From assembly GCA_938010765.1 (NCBI GenBank), contig CALLVX010000011.1, forward strand, positions 1 through 61,776: DNA of 61,776 bases. Direction: 5' to 3'. Positions 9,254 to 17,895 of the stretch are shown here, piece after piece (positions within the stretch are counted from its first letter, which is position 1; the number at the start of each line of letters is the position of its first letter). The notes below the pieces were generated by a model. The model worked only from the letters and a program-made list of their open reading frames with translations, made no database searches and was not told the origin of the DNA. The position numbers were made by a program, and so were the translations under genes. The stretch is from an uncultured Flavobacteriaceae bacterium. Lineage in GTDB: Bacteria; Bacteroidota; Bacteroidia; Flavobacteriales; Flavobacteriaceae.

Positions 9254-11314
9254 ATGAGATCAGATCTTAGAAACCTCGGGGCAGATGCCGCATCGAGAAG
9301 TAGTGATGTCGAACAACCTTTCACTACTAGTGGTCCAGTAGTAGAAAGTGCTGCAGTTTCCGTAGCAGCAGTCTCAGAGATAGGCGCAGAAGGTGAAACC
9401 ACCATAGAAGCCGGGAAGGTGGAAAGATTGACAGCCTTGTTGGAGGCAATGACACAGCTATCAGATGGAAAGACAGTAGAAGCGACCGATTTTGTTAATT
9501 TGTCCAACAAATTGGATAGAAGACCTATCGTCTCCGAAGATGGGACATCTGTAACACTAAAAATTATACCCGGTGGGCTTACCAATGCACTTATTGCATT
9601 GCAAGAAGACGCTCCAGATAAGGAATTCAATTTGGCGCGATGGATCAGTGTAGAGGCCAACCATACGAGTGGGCAACAGATTGAGGCGCTTATCAACGCT
9701 GAACTTGACAAGTATAATAAGCAAACAGAGTATTTATCTGCTGGGATGGTTCAAGAATATGACAATGACATGTCAATTGAGTTACTGCTGCCAGTCTTGC
9801 ATGACATGGCTACTTCCATGTCTGCGGACGCTCGTGAAGTCGCTTTTGATTTGGTTAGTGCAAAGTTAGCCAAAGCCACGGTAGATTATATTCAAGAGCA
9901 CGAAGCAGTAAGTGAAACTAAGGGTGAGACCCTAGTATGGGCCCACGACTTTCACATGCTTTCAGTGGGCGCACATGTCAAAGAAGCACTTCCAGATACC
10001 AAAGTAGGGTATTTTCACCATGTGCCTTTTCCAGAGTACACCCCTGAAGTACAAGGAATGCTTCAGGAGCAAATGCCGCTATTAAAACGAGTTTTTGAGA
10101 ATGTAAGCAAATGTGATAGTCTAGGGTTTCACACCGAAAAAGATGCTAAAAATTTTGTGGAAACCGCAAAACATATGGGTATTGTGACCAATGCGGAGGA
10201 AGTTGCCGAATTGAGTAGCAAAATCTTCGTACATCCCATTGGTATTCCAAAGCAAGCATTGACGGCAGATATGGGTAGAGAAACCGGACACTCGCAAGCG
10301 ACAGTGCAAGATCGAATTAATCAGTTCAATTCAGGAAATGTAAATGGGGCGCAAGAAGAAGTTGTCCCAGGAGTGCACCCGACCTCCGATTTGCACAGCT
10401 TAAATCAAGAACGTGCCACCAAATGGTTGGGTAGCAAGGAGGAAATTGGCAAAATTGAGTTTGATCCTTCAAAGTTGCATTTTAGCTCAGTATCGAGGTT
10501 CGACCCCATTAAGGGAATAGAACAATTGGTTCCCGCCTATCGTAAGTTTCTAGAGCAGAAAAAGGCAGAAGGAATAGAGAATCCTGGAGAGAAGTATCAG
10601 CTAAATGTGGTGGCGGCAGAGGCGGTCTCTAACCCTCGATACCAGCAATTCCAAGATGGGGTTTTAAATCAGATTAGGGAAATTAATACAGAATTCCCAG
10701 GTTCGATCTGCAGAATTCCTGGAATTCCACCTAATGAGATAGCTGGTTTTCATGCAATTACCAATGTAACCATAGCTGCATCCCCTGTCGAAGGGTATTG
10801 TATCGCAGCAGGAGAATTTTCCCATATCCGGGCCATAGCGTTAGATGAACCAGGTTTAGTGCCAGAGGAAGCTAGGTATTCTGGTGTAGTCTTTAGTGAT
10901 GGCTTGGGCATATCAGAAGAGATTGGTAAGAAATACGAGAGTGGTCTTCCAGAGTCGATTAAAATTATAGATACAAAGAATGAGGAAGCTTTTGTTGCCG
11001 CTTTGAACGACCACGCTGTAAAGTGGGAAGCCAGTCTAACGCAAGGAGCGAGTCAAGAGGTGCGTGAAATTAGAGATCTTGGAAGGGAGATTAACGACAT
11101 TCAAGACTGGGGCCCGGGTTCCCTTACTCATTTGAAAAGTGAAGCAAAGGAGATTCCAACATATTTAGGGGAAAACCAAGGACCGGTACCGGCTTCACCA
11201 TTGGGTCGGTTGGCAGCACAACCAGATGCAGCTTTGAAAAGAGTTGCTAGTTCTCCGAGTGTTGACGGTAAAGCTAAGAGCATAAAAAGTAGGAGCTCAA
11301 GGCAAAGTATGTAA
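9254..11314 (+). CDS. GT20-like (trehalose-6-phosphate synthase fold) protein with basic C-terminal tail; candidate secreted substrate
   Basis: The 686-residue protein has a glycosyltransferase family 20 core. Motifs comparable to OtsA are IPGGLTNAL (donor loop), WAHDFHML (VHDYHL in OtsA), GYFHHVPFPEYT, LGFHTEKDAKNF, HPIGIP, SRFDPIKGIEQL (keeping the Arg and Lys that bind the donor diphosphate) and SPVEGYCIAAGEF, where OtsA has RDGMNL..E. Many positions diverge, and no phosphatase partner (otsB) is nearby. Unlike OtsA (about 470 residues) it has a 90-residue hydrophilic N-extension and a long tail ending in SIKSRSSRQSM. That tail resembles the ends of the proteins encoded beside the T4SS. I infer a translocated or otherwise specialised glycosyltransferase; a housekeeping role in trehalose synthesis is less likely. 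Confidence 0.72.
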   Translation: MRSDLRNLGADAASRSSDVEQPFTTSGPVVESAAVSVAAVSEIGAEGETTIEAGKVERLTALLEAMTQLSDGKTVEATDFVNLSNKLDRRPIVSEDGTSVTLKIIPGGLTNALIALQEDAPDKEFNLARWISVEANHTSGQQIEALINAELDKYNKQTEYLSAGMVQEYDNDMSIELLLPVLHDMATSMSADAREVAFDLVSAKLAKATVDYIQEHEAVSETKGETLVWAHDFHMLSVGAHVKEALPDTKVGYFHHVPFPEYTPEVQGMLQEQMPLLKRVFENVSKCDSLGFHTEKDAKNFVETAKHMGIVTNAEEVAELSSKIFVHPIGIPKQALTADMGRETGHSQATVQDRINQFNSGNVNGAQEEVVPGVHPTSDLHSLNQERATKWLGSKEEIGKIEFDPSKLHFSSVSRFDPIKGIEQLVPAYRKFLEQKKAEGIENPGEKYQLNVVAAEAVSNPRYQQFQDGVLNQIREINTEFPGSICRIPGIPPNEIAGFHAITNVTIAASPVEGYCIAAGEFSHIRAIALDEPGLVPEEARYSGVVFSDGLGISEEIGKKYESGLPESIKIIDTKNEEAFVAALNDHAVKWEASLTQGASQEVREIRDLGREINDIQDWGPGSLTHLKSEAKEIPTYLGENQGPVPASPLGRLAAQPDAALKRVASSPSVDGKAKSIKSRSSRQSM

Positions 11315-11586
11315 TGTTTCTTATCTTGGCGAAGAAGTTGAAAAATGAGCGTTGCATTAGTTGTTTAGTGTAGGAGATGTTCTAATGCCGGTCGATGATG
11401 GTCTTGGAGAGGGCCTTATCCTCCTTAATTTGATATCTTCTAAATGGTTAAATATATTAGTTTCATGTTTCGCTATCGTTTAATCAACAAGTGGGCGTCC
11501 TTTAGGAACAGGGGCGTCCACTTCTTTGTTAAGCGTATCTATGGTTGCCGACCTGCTTTTCGCGATAGTGAATGGGAACGTATCTG

Positions 11587-11983
11587 TTATTTGGTCTTTT
11601 TGTATTTCGGTTTGGGGACATTCCCTATCAAGGAACTGTTCTTCTTAATAAGTTCCGCTAGATGGGTGGCGGCGTGCTCGAACTGATCAAAATCTTCTGG
11701 GAGCACCAACCATGTTTTTATACCATAGGTTTGGATCGGCCGTAGACCGTTGATTTCTTTTTTCAAGGCTTCATGATGTTCCATTTTTGAAGCGATTCAT
11801 ATACCGTTGTCCTCAAGGGTATGTTCTTTATGCCGCAACGCAAAGAGAATCTTTTCTTGAAGGTAATACGAATCTACCCCGAACATACTTTTATGGCGAA
11901 TGGGTAAGGGATATAAAAGATCTAAAAAGAATTCGTAGGGCGTTTTTATTTCAAAAGATACAAATTCTTTTAAGGCACCGATG
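11587..11983 (-). pseudogene. TfoX N-terminal-domain/YjbR-like protein, broken by an in-frame stop
   Basis: Read on the minus strand, LKEFVSFEIKTPYEFFLDLL leads into SMFGVDSYYLQEKILFALRH, then an in-frame TGA at 11797-11799, then IASKMEHHEALKKEINGLRP and KTWLVLPEDFDQFEHAATHL. This is the continuous pattern of small TfoX_N-like proteins (MFG...; WLVLPED...F). The TGA falls exactly where relatives have Trp in 'GIW', so a single TGG-to-TGA change explains it. No ATG is visible at the expected start (TTA at 11981-11983). It is most likely a dead gene unless TGA is read through. Confidence 0.7.
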
Positions 11984-12311
11984 ATTCCAATGCCTATAAA
12001 AAAAGTGTATACAATCTAGTAGCATACCAGGAACCGAACTACTCGAAAAAGCAGTATTTACACGAATCCCTATAATTGTTAATAATCTGCATAGCCCCTT
12101 CAGCGGCCTCCAAGGCTATATATCTATGATCAAAAAATGTATTTGCACTCCTTACCTATTAATGCTACATTTTTTTACCTACTAAAAAGACTATGGTGCA
12201 TTGGGGGTATTCCACTGTTTTTCATACATGTTACATAGAGAGCTTTTGCTTAAGATAAATAAGGGCATTCGTAAAAAAAAAGGGAAAACAGTAACTAAAA
12301 AAGATAGAGTT
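11984..12311. other. Intergenic region without recognised gene
   Basis: About 330 bp lie between the dead TfoX-like gene and the 827-residue protein gene. It contains AT-rich sequence and an in-frame upstream extension of the next gene that I reject as coding. No clear promoter box or RNA gene is seen. Confidence 0.45.
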
Positions 12312-14795
12312 ATGGCAAATGATGACGAAATTCAATCAGTTAGCGGCATACGTCAAAGAAGAACTACTACTGCTGATCAGCACGCGTCAACCGCGAACAC
12401 GGGACAACAAGCTACGGAAAAAAGCAATACTGAAAGCCAGGGAAATATTTTCCAAAGAGGACTTAAAAGAATGTTGGAGCCAATAACGTTCACACGAGAT
12501 GGTATTTTTAAATCCGAACGTTCTTGGGTCGAGGATTTATTAAAGAGTAAGTTTCCCAATGATCAGGAGCAGGTAAATTCAGGATTGAAGTTTTATGATG
12601 AAAATGCCGAGTCGATCCGGCAAGATGTTCGGGCCGATATGTATGGGAAGGATGCCTTTAATCTGGAGTTGGAACGACCGGACCAGATCAACGAAAAGCA
12701 ACTACAGGGTTTTTTTATACGGCTTTTGGACAACTACTCAAGGTTTACCAAAAAATCATTGGAAGCGGATTACGTTAAAGACCCCAAAAAATGGGTCAAT
12801 TCTAAGCCTACAAGGGCCCGCTTGGTATTGATTGAAGCTACAGACGAAAACATTCCGCAGATTGCACAAGCCATGTTAAATTCAAGTCCCCTTGAACGTG
12901 TGGTGGCCGTTGGTATGGATGAAGGAGGACAGGAAACGTTAAAGCAAGAGCTACTAAACGGATGGAAAGAAAAGATCAATGGGCAAAGTGATCCTGAATA
13001 TGGTCAACGGGTCGGTTCGGCTATGGAAGACGAACATGCAATATATGGACTCAATGAGGACACCCCCCTTCATATACTTATAGGACCACATGGTGTCATT
13101 GAGGGTTCCGATATCACTTTTGAAAACATGCAAAAAGATTTAGAGAGTACTTTTTACACCAAAATTGACGAAATTATTTTGTATGGTACTTCCAATAACT
13201 TGGTGGATGAGTTACCAGTATTGGCGCATAAATCGGAAGCTGTTAAATATCTGGGAATAAAGGCCGCAGAAAGCTTTGAGGAGAGTGACTCGGCAATTTG
13301 GAGAGCAAGCCTCCAGGGTATAGAGAACCCTATGGAACACATTACTTCGTCTAAAAATCCGCATGAGCTTCTGAAAGAGGGTAAATATGTGATTAACCCT
13401 AAAGTTCAAGAGACAGTAAATCGAAATCTTAGTGATGCAGGCTTAGAAGATAACCAGAAAGCACAGGAGTTTTTTAAAAACCTACTTGCTTCAAAAAGTT
13501 TATACCTAAACAACTTGAGCCCCACATTATACGCAACCACGGTCACAAAGGCACAATCGGGTTTGAACGGGAAGGGAGCCATCGTAGTGGCCAGATCTAT
13601 TCTATGGGGTATTGTGGGTATTCAGAAATCTACCGCCGAAGGGGCACGTTTTTCCATTAATGCCACCATGTTCGATACCGGTAACGACATGCATCAAGAA
13701 GATCAGGAAAAAATAGATGTCTACGCAAAGAGCTTTACTTCTATGTATGAAGTCCTTAAGAGACAATCAGGGATAAGTCCAGATTTAGCCTTTGATAAGG
13801 CCATACATGAGGTTGTAAAAATGTATGAAGCAGTTGAAACAAGTTCGACGGTTGCGCAAAAGGAGCGATTTGCCGCCACCCAAAGGGATCTTTCCTTGGT
13901 AAACGCCAATAAAACAAACAAGCTAATTGAACTGGGTATAAAGCTGGTCAACCCCCAAGTAATAGGTTTCGGAATAGGGATGACGGGTCTTGGGGCCGGT
14001 ATTGCGGCGTTGGCTTCAAGTTTTACATTTCCAACTGCCCTTTCTGTAGTAGGTGTTTCATCGGGCGTAACTTTTGCTACAGCTCTTACTGCCGCATTAG
14101 GAGTGCAATGGGCCGCCAATGAAAAGGGCTTGGCACGCTGGCATAGATTCTCTGCCCGTGCTAGATCTACGAAACAAGTTGCACAGGATAATAGGGAAAA
14201 GCTTGTTACCGATATCACCAAGAATATTGTACAGGAAATAAATGCAGGTCTAACCATAGAACAGATTGATAAAATGCATCATGAACTATACGCGCAACAG
14301 GGAGCCAAATTACCTACCACGGAGGAGGCAGTACGAAAATCTTTGGAATTTCGCCAACCCCCAGCAGATGCACGGCAAACCTCAACGCCTGTTGAGGGCA
14401 GTTCGCCGATAGATATAGAAGTTGCATTAGCAGAAACCGAGGTACAACGACCAGCTGCCACAGCAACTACGGAGCAGGTCGAACAACCGAATACTGATCA
14501 TGTGGTATTAGAAATAGATTCAGAAACCGAGGTACAAGAACAAGGTGGCCCATCAACTACGGAGCGGGGCGGACCACCGCAAGGAACTACTGATCATGTG
14601 GTATTAGAAATAGATTCAGAAACCGAGGTACAAGAACAAGGTGGCCCATCAACAACAGAGGCTGCCCCAAGACTTGCTGATTTGGCAGCAGCTGCTACTC
14701 CTCTTGGCGAAGCAAGTGAAAGGACTCTTGAAAGGTCTCAGAGTGACACAAGTTCTAAAAGAGAAAGACTACCGACAAGGAAATTATCTATGTAA
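12312..14795 (+). CDS. 827-residue protein with glycine-rich membrane hairpin and basic tail; candidate secreted substrate
   Basis: No known family is recognised. I start at MANDDE, since several T4SS-linked proteins in this window also begin MA(N/K/A); an ATG 111 bp upstream gives an improbable K-rich leader. The polar N-terminus is followed by a long helical region. At about residues 575-645 there is a hydrophobic, Gly/Ala-rich pair of segments (VIGFGIGMTGLGAGIAALAS and TALSVVGVSSGVTFATALTA) like a membrane hairpin. The last 100 residues are low-complexity, with a duplicated unit containing DHVVLEIDSETEVQEQGGP, and the end is SSKRERLPTRKLSM. The hairpin and basic tail resemble proteins in the 41-50 kb array. 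Function unknown; a T4SS substrate is inferred. Confidence 0.7.
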   Translation: MANDDEIQSVSGIRQRRTTTADQHASTANTGQQATEKSNTESQGNIFQRGLKRMLEPITFTRDGIFKSERSWVEDLLKSKFPNDQEQVNSGLKFYDENAESIRQDVRADMYGKDAFNLELERPDQINEKQLQGFFIRLLDNYSRFTKKSLEADYVKDPKKWVNSKPTRARLVLIEATDENIPQIAQAMLNSSPLERVVAVGMDEGGQETLKQELLNGWKEKINGQSDPEYGQRVGSAMEDEHAIYGLNEDTPLHILIGPHGVIEGSDITFENMQKDLESTFYTKIDEIILYGTSNNLVDELPVLAHKSEAVKYLGIKAAESFEESDSAIWRASLQGIENPMEHITSSKNPHELLKEGKYVINPKVQETVNRNLSDAGLEDNQKAQEFFKNLLASKSLYLNNLSPTLYATTVTKAQSGLNGKGAIVVARSILWGIVGIQKSTAEGARFSINATMFDTGNDMHQEDQEKIDVYAKSFTSMYEVLKRQSGISPDLAFDKAIHEVVKMYEAVETSSTVAQKERFAATQRDLSLVNANKTNKLIELGIKLVNPQVIGFGIGMTGLGAGIAALASSFTFPTALSVVGVSSGVTFATALTAALGVQWAANEKGLARWHRFSARARSTKQVAQDNREKLVTDITKNIVQEINAGLTIEQIDKMHHELYAQQGAKLPTTEEAVRKSLEFRQPPADARQTSTPVEGSSPIDIEVALAETEVQRPAATATTEQVEQPNTDHVVLEIDSETEVQEQGGPSTTERGGPPQGTTDHVVLEIDSETEVQEQGGPSTTEAAPRLADLAAAATPLGEASERTLERSQSDTSSKRERLPTRKLSM
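14493..14660 (+). repeat. 72-bp direct repeat inside the 827-residue protein gene
   Basis: Two nearly identical 72-bp copies (14493-14564 and 14589-14660, offset 96 bp) keep the reading frame and encode the segment DHVVLEIDSETEVQEQGGP twice. A partial third copy (ETEVQRPAATATTEQ) lies just before. The repeat makes the acidic linker before the basic tail variable in length. Confidence 0.85.
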
Positions 14796-14845
14796 GCGTT
14801 GTATAGAAGTCACCTTGACTTAACAGGTACTATGGAGAAGAAGAG

Positions 14846-14879
14846 GCATGGCCATATGTTGTAAAACATAGGGCCATGC
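14846..14879 (+). terminator. Strong hairpin downstream of the 827-residue protein gene
   Basis: GCATGGCC-A-TATGTT pairs with AACATA-G-GGCCATGC around a GTAA loop, giving a long stem 51 bp after the stop codon. It is followed by ATTTT rather than a perfect T run, so it is a probable but not classical terminator. Confidence 0.55.
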
Positions 14880-15070
14880 TGCATTTTAAGAAGTAATTGG
14901 CCTAAAGTAGGGTAACTTTAATCTAAGGAGTGCTACGAAAAGGTATCAATCTTTCCAAGATTCCTTCTTTACCATTACGAAAGTATACCTTGGCGTTCCT
15001 TTGAACTAAATATAGAAGGTAAGGGGGCGAGTGCGTATCTTTGAAGGGTATTGAAGCAATAAATAGCTAA

Positions 15071-15355
15071 ATGATTCATGCCCATATAAAGATCCTAGAG
15101 GCTGCCATAACAAATTGGGAGGTATTGACACTCGCTTATAGCAGTGGTGTCGGTATAAAAAGCCAACGGGACATTGAACCCTTGGCGCTCTATTTTACTC
15201 AAAATCAATGGATGCTTGTTGCCTATTGCCGACTTAGGGATGGCTATAGGGAATTTAAGCTAAGAAATATCGCCTCGATACAAGGTTCAGGAATTCATTT
15301 CCCTCCGAATCAATTTAGCCTTTCAGATTATTTTAAAGAAAACTCCAGTTTCTAA
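15071..15355 (+). CDS. Stand-alone WYL-domain protein (possibly a truncated YafY-type regulator)
   Basis: The 94-residue protein matches only the WYL sensory domain of YafY-type regulators: LTLAYSSGVG, the RDIEPLAL segment, WMLVAYCRLRDGYREFKLRNI. A complete regulator would have a DeoR-type helix-turn-helix of about 60 residues in front and a C-terminal extension. Here a stop codon (TAA) directly precedes the ATG in frame and I find no helix-turn-helix upstream. It is either a genuine single-domain protein or the surviving end of a deleted gene. It converges on the arsenosugar operon and overlaps its last gene by 4 bp. Confidence 0.7.
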   Translation: MIHAHIKILEAAITNWEVLTLAYSSGVGIKSQRDIEPLALYFTQNQWMLVAYCRLRDGYREFKLRNIASIQGSGIHFPPNQFSLSDYFKENSSF

Positions 15356-16056
15356 GAAACGATTTTTCGTTTGTAATAGTCAAGGAGTTTTTCAGGTCCG
15401 GCCCCTAAATAGTTTTTTAGGTGGATCATTCCAAAATGGTACTGTAGTAATACTTCCCCTTTTTCTTGGTAGCGCCTGGCAGAAGTTTTTACATGACGCG
15501 GTAAAATTTTGAACGATACCATGTCGTACAAGCGGCCAATAAACTCATTGTCTTCGTACACCACATATTGCTCATTATAGCCACCTGCTTTTTCAAACAA
15601 TTCTTTGGTGATAAAGAGCGATTGGTCCCCACCGCGACAAAGCTTGATGTTCACACGGGTAAACCAGGCGAAAAAACCCAAAAATTGGCTGTCGCTGTCA
15701 AATTTCATCTGAAAGCAGCCTACTTGGTGGGTATTGGCGATCGCATCTAAAATACTTTGGTCAAAATTATCGGGGGGTAGGGTATCGACATGCAAAAAGT
15801 AAAGAATGCCTCCCTTGGCATTTTTGGCACCATGGTTCAACTGTTTTGCCCGCCCTTTTGCCGAAAAAATAACCCGTGCCCCATGTGATTTTGCTATTTC
15901 GACGGTCGCATCTGTACTGCCCCCGTCAACGACCAAGATTTCTTCAATATGTTCCCAAGTGCTTTTGTCCTTAAGAGATTTTAAGGTGCTTCCTATGCAT
16001 TTTTCCTCGTTCAATACGGGAATGATGACGCTTATTTTTTGGTTATTTCGCTTCAT
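15352..16056 (-). CDS. Glycosyltransferase family 2, arsenosugar-cluster type (TIGR04283-like)
   Basis: The 234-residue GT-A glycosyltransferase has the nucleotide-binding start ISVIIPVLNEEKCIG, VDGGSTDATVEIA, and the acidic pair in LHVDTLPP in place of the DxD motif. GGYNEQYVVYEDNEF carries the catalytic acidic region. Proteins with this compact architecture form the TIGR04283 group, which is linked by gene context to arsenosugar synthesis. It is the last gene of the minus-strand operon and overlaps the DUF547 gene by 14 bp. Sugar donor and acceptor are not proven. Confidence 0.85.
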   Translation of the reverse strand: MKRNNQKISVIIPVLNEEKCIGSTLKSLKDKSTWEHIEEILVVDGGSTDATVEIAKSHGARVIFSAKGRAKQLNHGAKNAKGGILYFLHVDTLPPDNFDQSILDAIANTHQVGCFQMKFDSDSQFLGFFAWFTRVNIKLCRGGDQSLFITKELFEKAGGYNEQYVVYEDNEFIGRLYDMVSFKILPRHVKTSARRYQEKGEVLLQYHFGMIHLKNYLGAGPEKLLDYYKRKIVS

Positions 16057-16768
16057 TGAGGCTCCAATCGTAGTTGCGGTACTTTATCTTGGTTTGTGCT
16101 CCTATAGGAGTATTCGCATAGGTATTGATATAGGATTGGAGCGAACCGTTTTGTGTAAAGTCTTTTTTGAACCAACTAAAAATCTCGGAAAGTTCAACGA
16201 CCTTGGCACCCAAAGTATTTCGCTTTGGATCGTTGATGAATATTTTGGCCGCATGGGTCAGTTGTTCTTCCATAGTGGCAGCGGTAAAAGCCTTATTGAA
16301 CAATTGCGGACAGGAGTAAGAGGCACAATTGATCGCGAAGTGAATGCGCGGCTCGTTCATTTTTCGTAGGATCTTGTGTTCAATAGCCCCCAACGAATAA
16401 GTCTTGTCGCCTATTTTGATGAGTTCCTTTCCCCAGGGCCTCGAAATATCTTTGATGCTTTTTAGCGGATAATTATTCAAAATTAATTGTACCGTACCTG
16501 CATTGTAAAGGTTAATATAATAGGCCAACCTTTCGTTCTGGGAGGCATCTTCGGTAATGGGGTTTTTCGCTAACTTGTTAAGGTATGCCGCCAATAATTC
16601 TTGATCCATGGCAAAACCCTGGTAGTCGACATTGCCTGTATCATCAACATGTTTTTGCAGCAGCATCGTCCAGGCCGAATGCTCGACCGCTGCGACCGCT
16701 TGATCACTGTGTATGACCAATGGCCCAGAACAGCTTAGAAAAAGGGAGAACAACAATGTGTAGTGCAT
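16043..16768 (-). CDS. DUF547 domain lipoprotein
   Basis: The 241-residue exported protein has a short signal with a possible lipobox (SLFLSC) followed by a DUF547 domain. Typical segments are YINLYNAGTVQLIL, the region after KSIKDISRPW, LGAIEHKILR, and the invariant RIHFAINCASYSCPQL. DUF547 resembles transglutaminase-like cysteine proteins; the Cys in the NCAS segment is its hallmark. It is encoded between the GT2 and ArsM-like genes, an arrangement seen in other flavobacterial arsenosugar clusters. Its biochemical role is unknown. Confidence 0.85.
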   Translation of the reverse strand: MHYTLLFSLFLSCSGPLVIHSDQAVAAVEHSAWTMLLQKHVDDTGNVDYQGFAMDQELLAAYLNKLAKNPITEDASQNERLAYYINLYNAGTVQLILNNYPLKSIKDISRPWGKELIKIGDKTYSLGAIEHKILRKMNEPRIHFAINCASYSCPQLFNKAFTAATMEEQLTHAAKIFINDPKRNTLGAKVVELSEIFSWFKKDFTQNGSLQSYINTYANTPIGAQTKIKYRNYDWSLNEAK

Positions 16769-16846
16769 GGGAACGGGTTTGGCTACTTAGTATAGGGGAA
16801 TAGTAGTGATTGGCACAAGTACCTTACAGTGGCCGCTGTTTTTATG

Positions 16847-17812
16847 TTAACAGCAACCACCACCATTGTAATGCCATGTGCTTTCGCTAATATGAATTTG
16901 ATCATTGGTACTACCTAGGGCAGCTGCAGTTTTATCGCAAACGGCCAAGGGTTGGTTTTGTAGTAAAATGTGGCCATTTTGATCATCAAAATAGTCCTCA
17001 TCCCCATAATAAATAGCTGTTTTTCCTGTGAACATACAGGGCCCGTCTTCGGGCATAGGATCCTTAATGGCCGCTATTTCGATAGATTCTATAAAGATCA
17101 ACTCATCGGTCGGGTAGTGGTTCGGGGATAGCACGCGGTAAGATTTTCGAGCACGTATTTCGATGGTGCCGAAACCGGCATCTGTCAATACTTTTACATA
17201 GTCTTTGATAGGGATACTTCCACTGAGGCAGAGCGCACGTAGCCGATCATCATTTCGCAAGGTATCGTTCATGGGTTGTTCGCAGGTAGGATCGCTCATG
17301 ACCAAACGTCCATGAGGTTTTAATACCCGATACATTTCGGCCACCGCTTTTTTTAGATCTTCCATTTTAAAGATGTTGAAGAGGCAGTTTTGAGCTGCCA
17401 CATCAATACTTTCATCGGCTACCGGTAGGTTAAGGGCATCTCCTTTTACCAAGTTCACGAATTCACTTTTGAACCAGTCGTTTTCTTCTTCGGCAACCTT
17501 AAAGTTTTCACGGGAAGCCTGCAACATTTCATCGACCACATCTACGCCCGTAACACCTCCTTTTTGCCTTGAGAAATAAGCGAACTGCAACAGTTCCATA
17601 CCACCACCAACGCCAACGTACAAGACCTTGGGCTCATCGACCAGGTCTTGGGCAGATACCGTACTCCCGCAACCGTAGTTCATTTCTTGCATGATTTTCG
17701 GTATCGAAAGACCCGGGAACTGCCAAATGGGGTTCGTGGTACAACATAGCCCCACATCGGGGGTCAAGGCTGCTTCTTTGTACAAATCGTTCGTGGCTTC
17801 TAAATAACTCAT
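16847..17812 (-). CDS. arsM: ArsM-like arsenite methyltransferase of the arsenosugar cluster
   Basis: The start is set at MSYLEATNDLY, five codons inside a longer frame, because this is the usual beginning of the family. The 321-residue protein has a Rossmann methyltransferase core. VLYVGVGGGMELLQFA is the SAM-binding loop, GVTGVDVVDEMLQ the acidic end of beta-2, and DALNLPVADESID motif II. Cysteines expected to bind As(III) are seen at GLCCTTNP, at NYGCGS, at QNCLFN, and in a C-terminal GGGCC that could also bind arsenic. It methylates arsenite using SAM. The flanking nucleoside phosphorylase and glycosyltransferases indicate arsenosugar synthesis rather than simple volatilisation. Confidence 0.88.
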   Translation of the reverse strand: MSYLEATNDLYKEAALTPDVGLCCTTNPIWQFPGLSIPKIMQEMNYGCGSTVSAQDLVDEPKVLYVGVGGGMELLQFAYFSRQKGGVTGVDVVDEMLQASRENFKVAEEENDWFKSEFVNLVKGDALNLPVADESIDVAAQNCLFNIFKMEDLKKAVAEMYRVLKPHGRLVMSDPTCEQPMNDTLRNDDRLRALCLSGSIPIKDYVKVLTDAGFGTIEIRARKSYRVLSPNHYPTDELIFIESIEIAAIKDPMPEDGPCMFTGKTAIYYGDEDYFDDQNGHILLQNQPLAVCDKTAAALGSTNDQIHISESTWHYNGGGCC

Positions 17813-17895
17813 AATATTCAAGTTCAAGTATCAAGTTCAAAATCATCGAAATTACTTTCGAACTTTTTAATATTTTTTACTACGATTTTCGCGCT

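Noticed and set aside
11444..11686. Plus-strand 80-codon frame
   Set aside because: It is antisense to the clearly recognisable TfoX-like remnant and has atypical composition.
12201..12311. N-terminal extension of the 827-residue protein
   Set aside because: The extension is Lys-rich and unlike the MA(N/K/A) starts of related proteins.
13721..14257. Minus-strand 178-codon frame with hydrophobic stretches
   Set aside because: It is the complement of the Gly/Ala-rich hairpin of the 827-residue protein.
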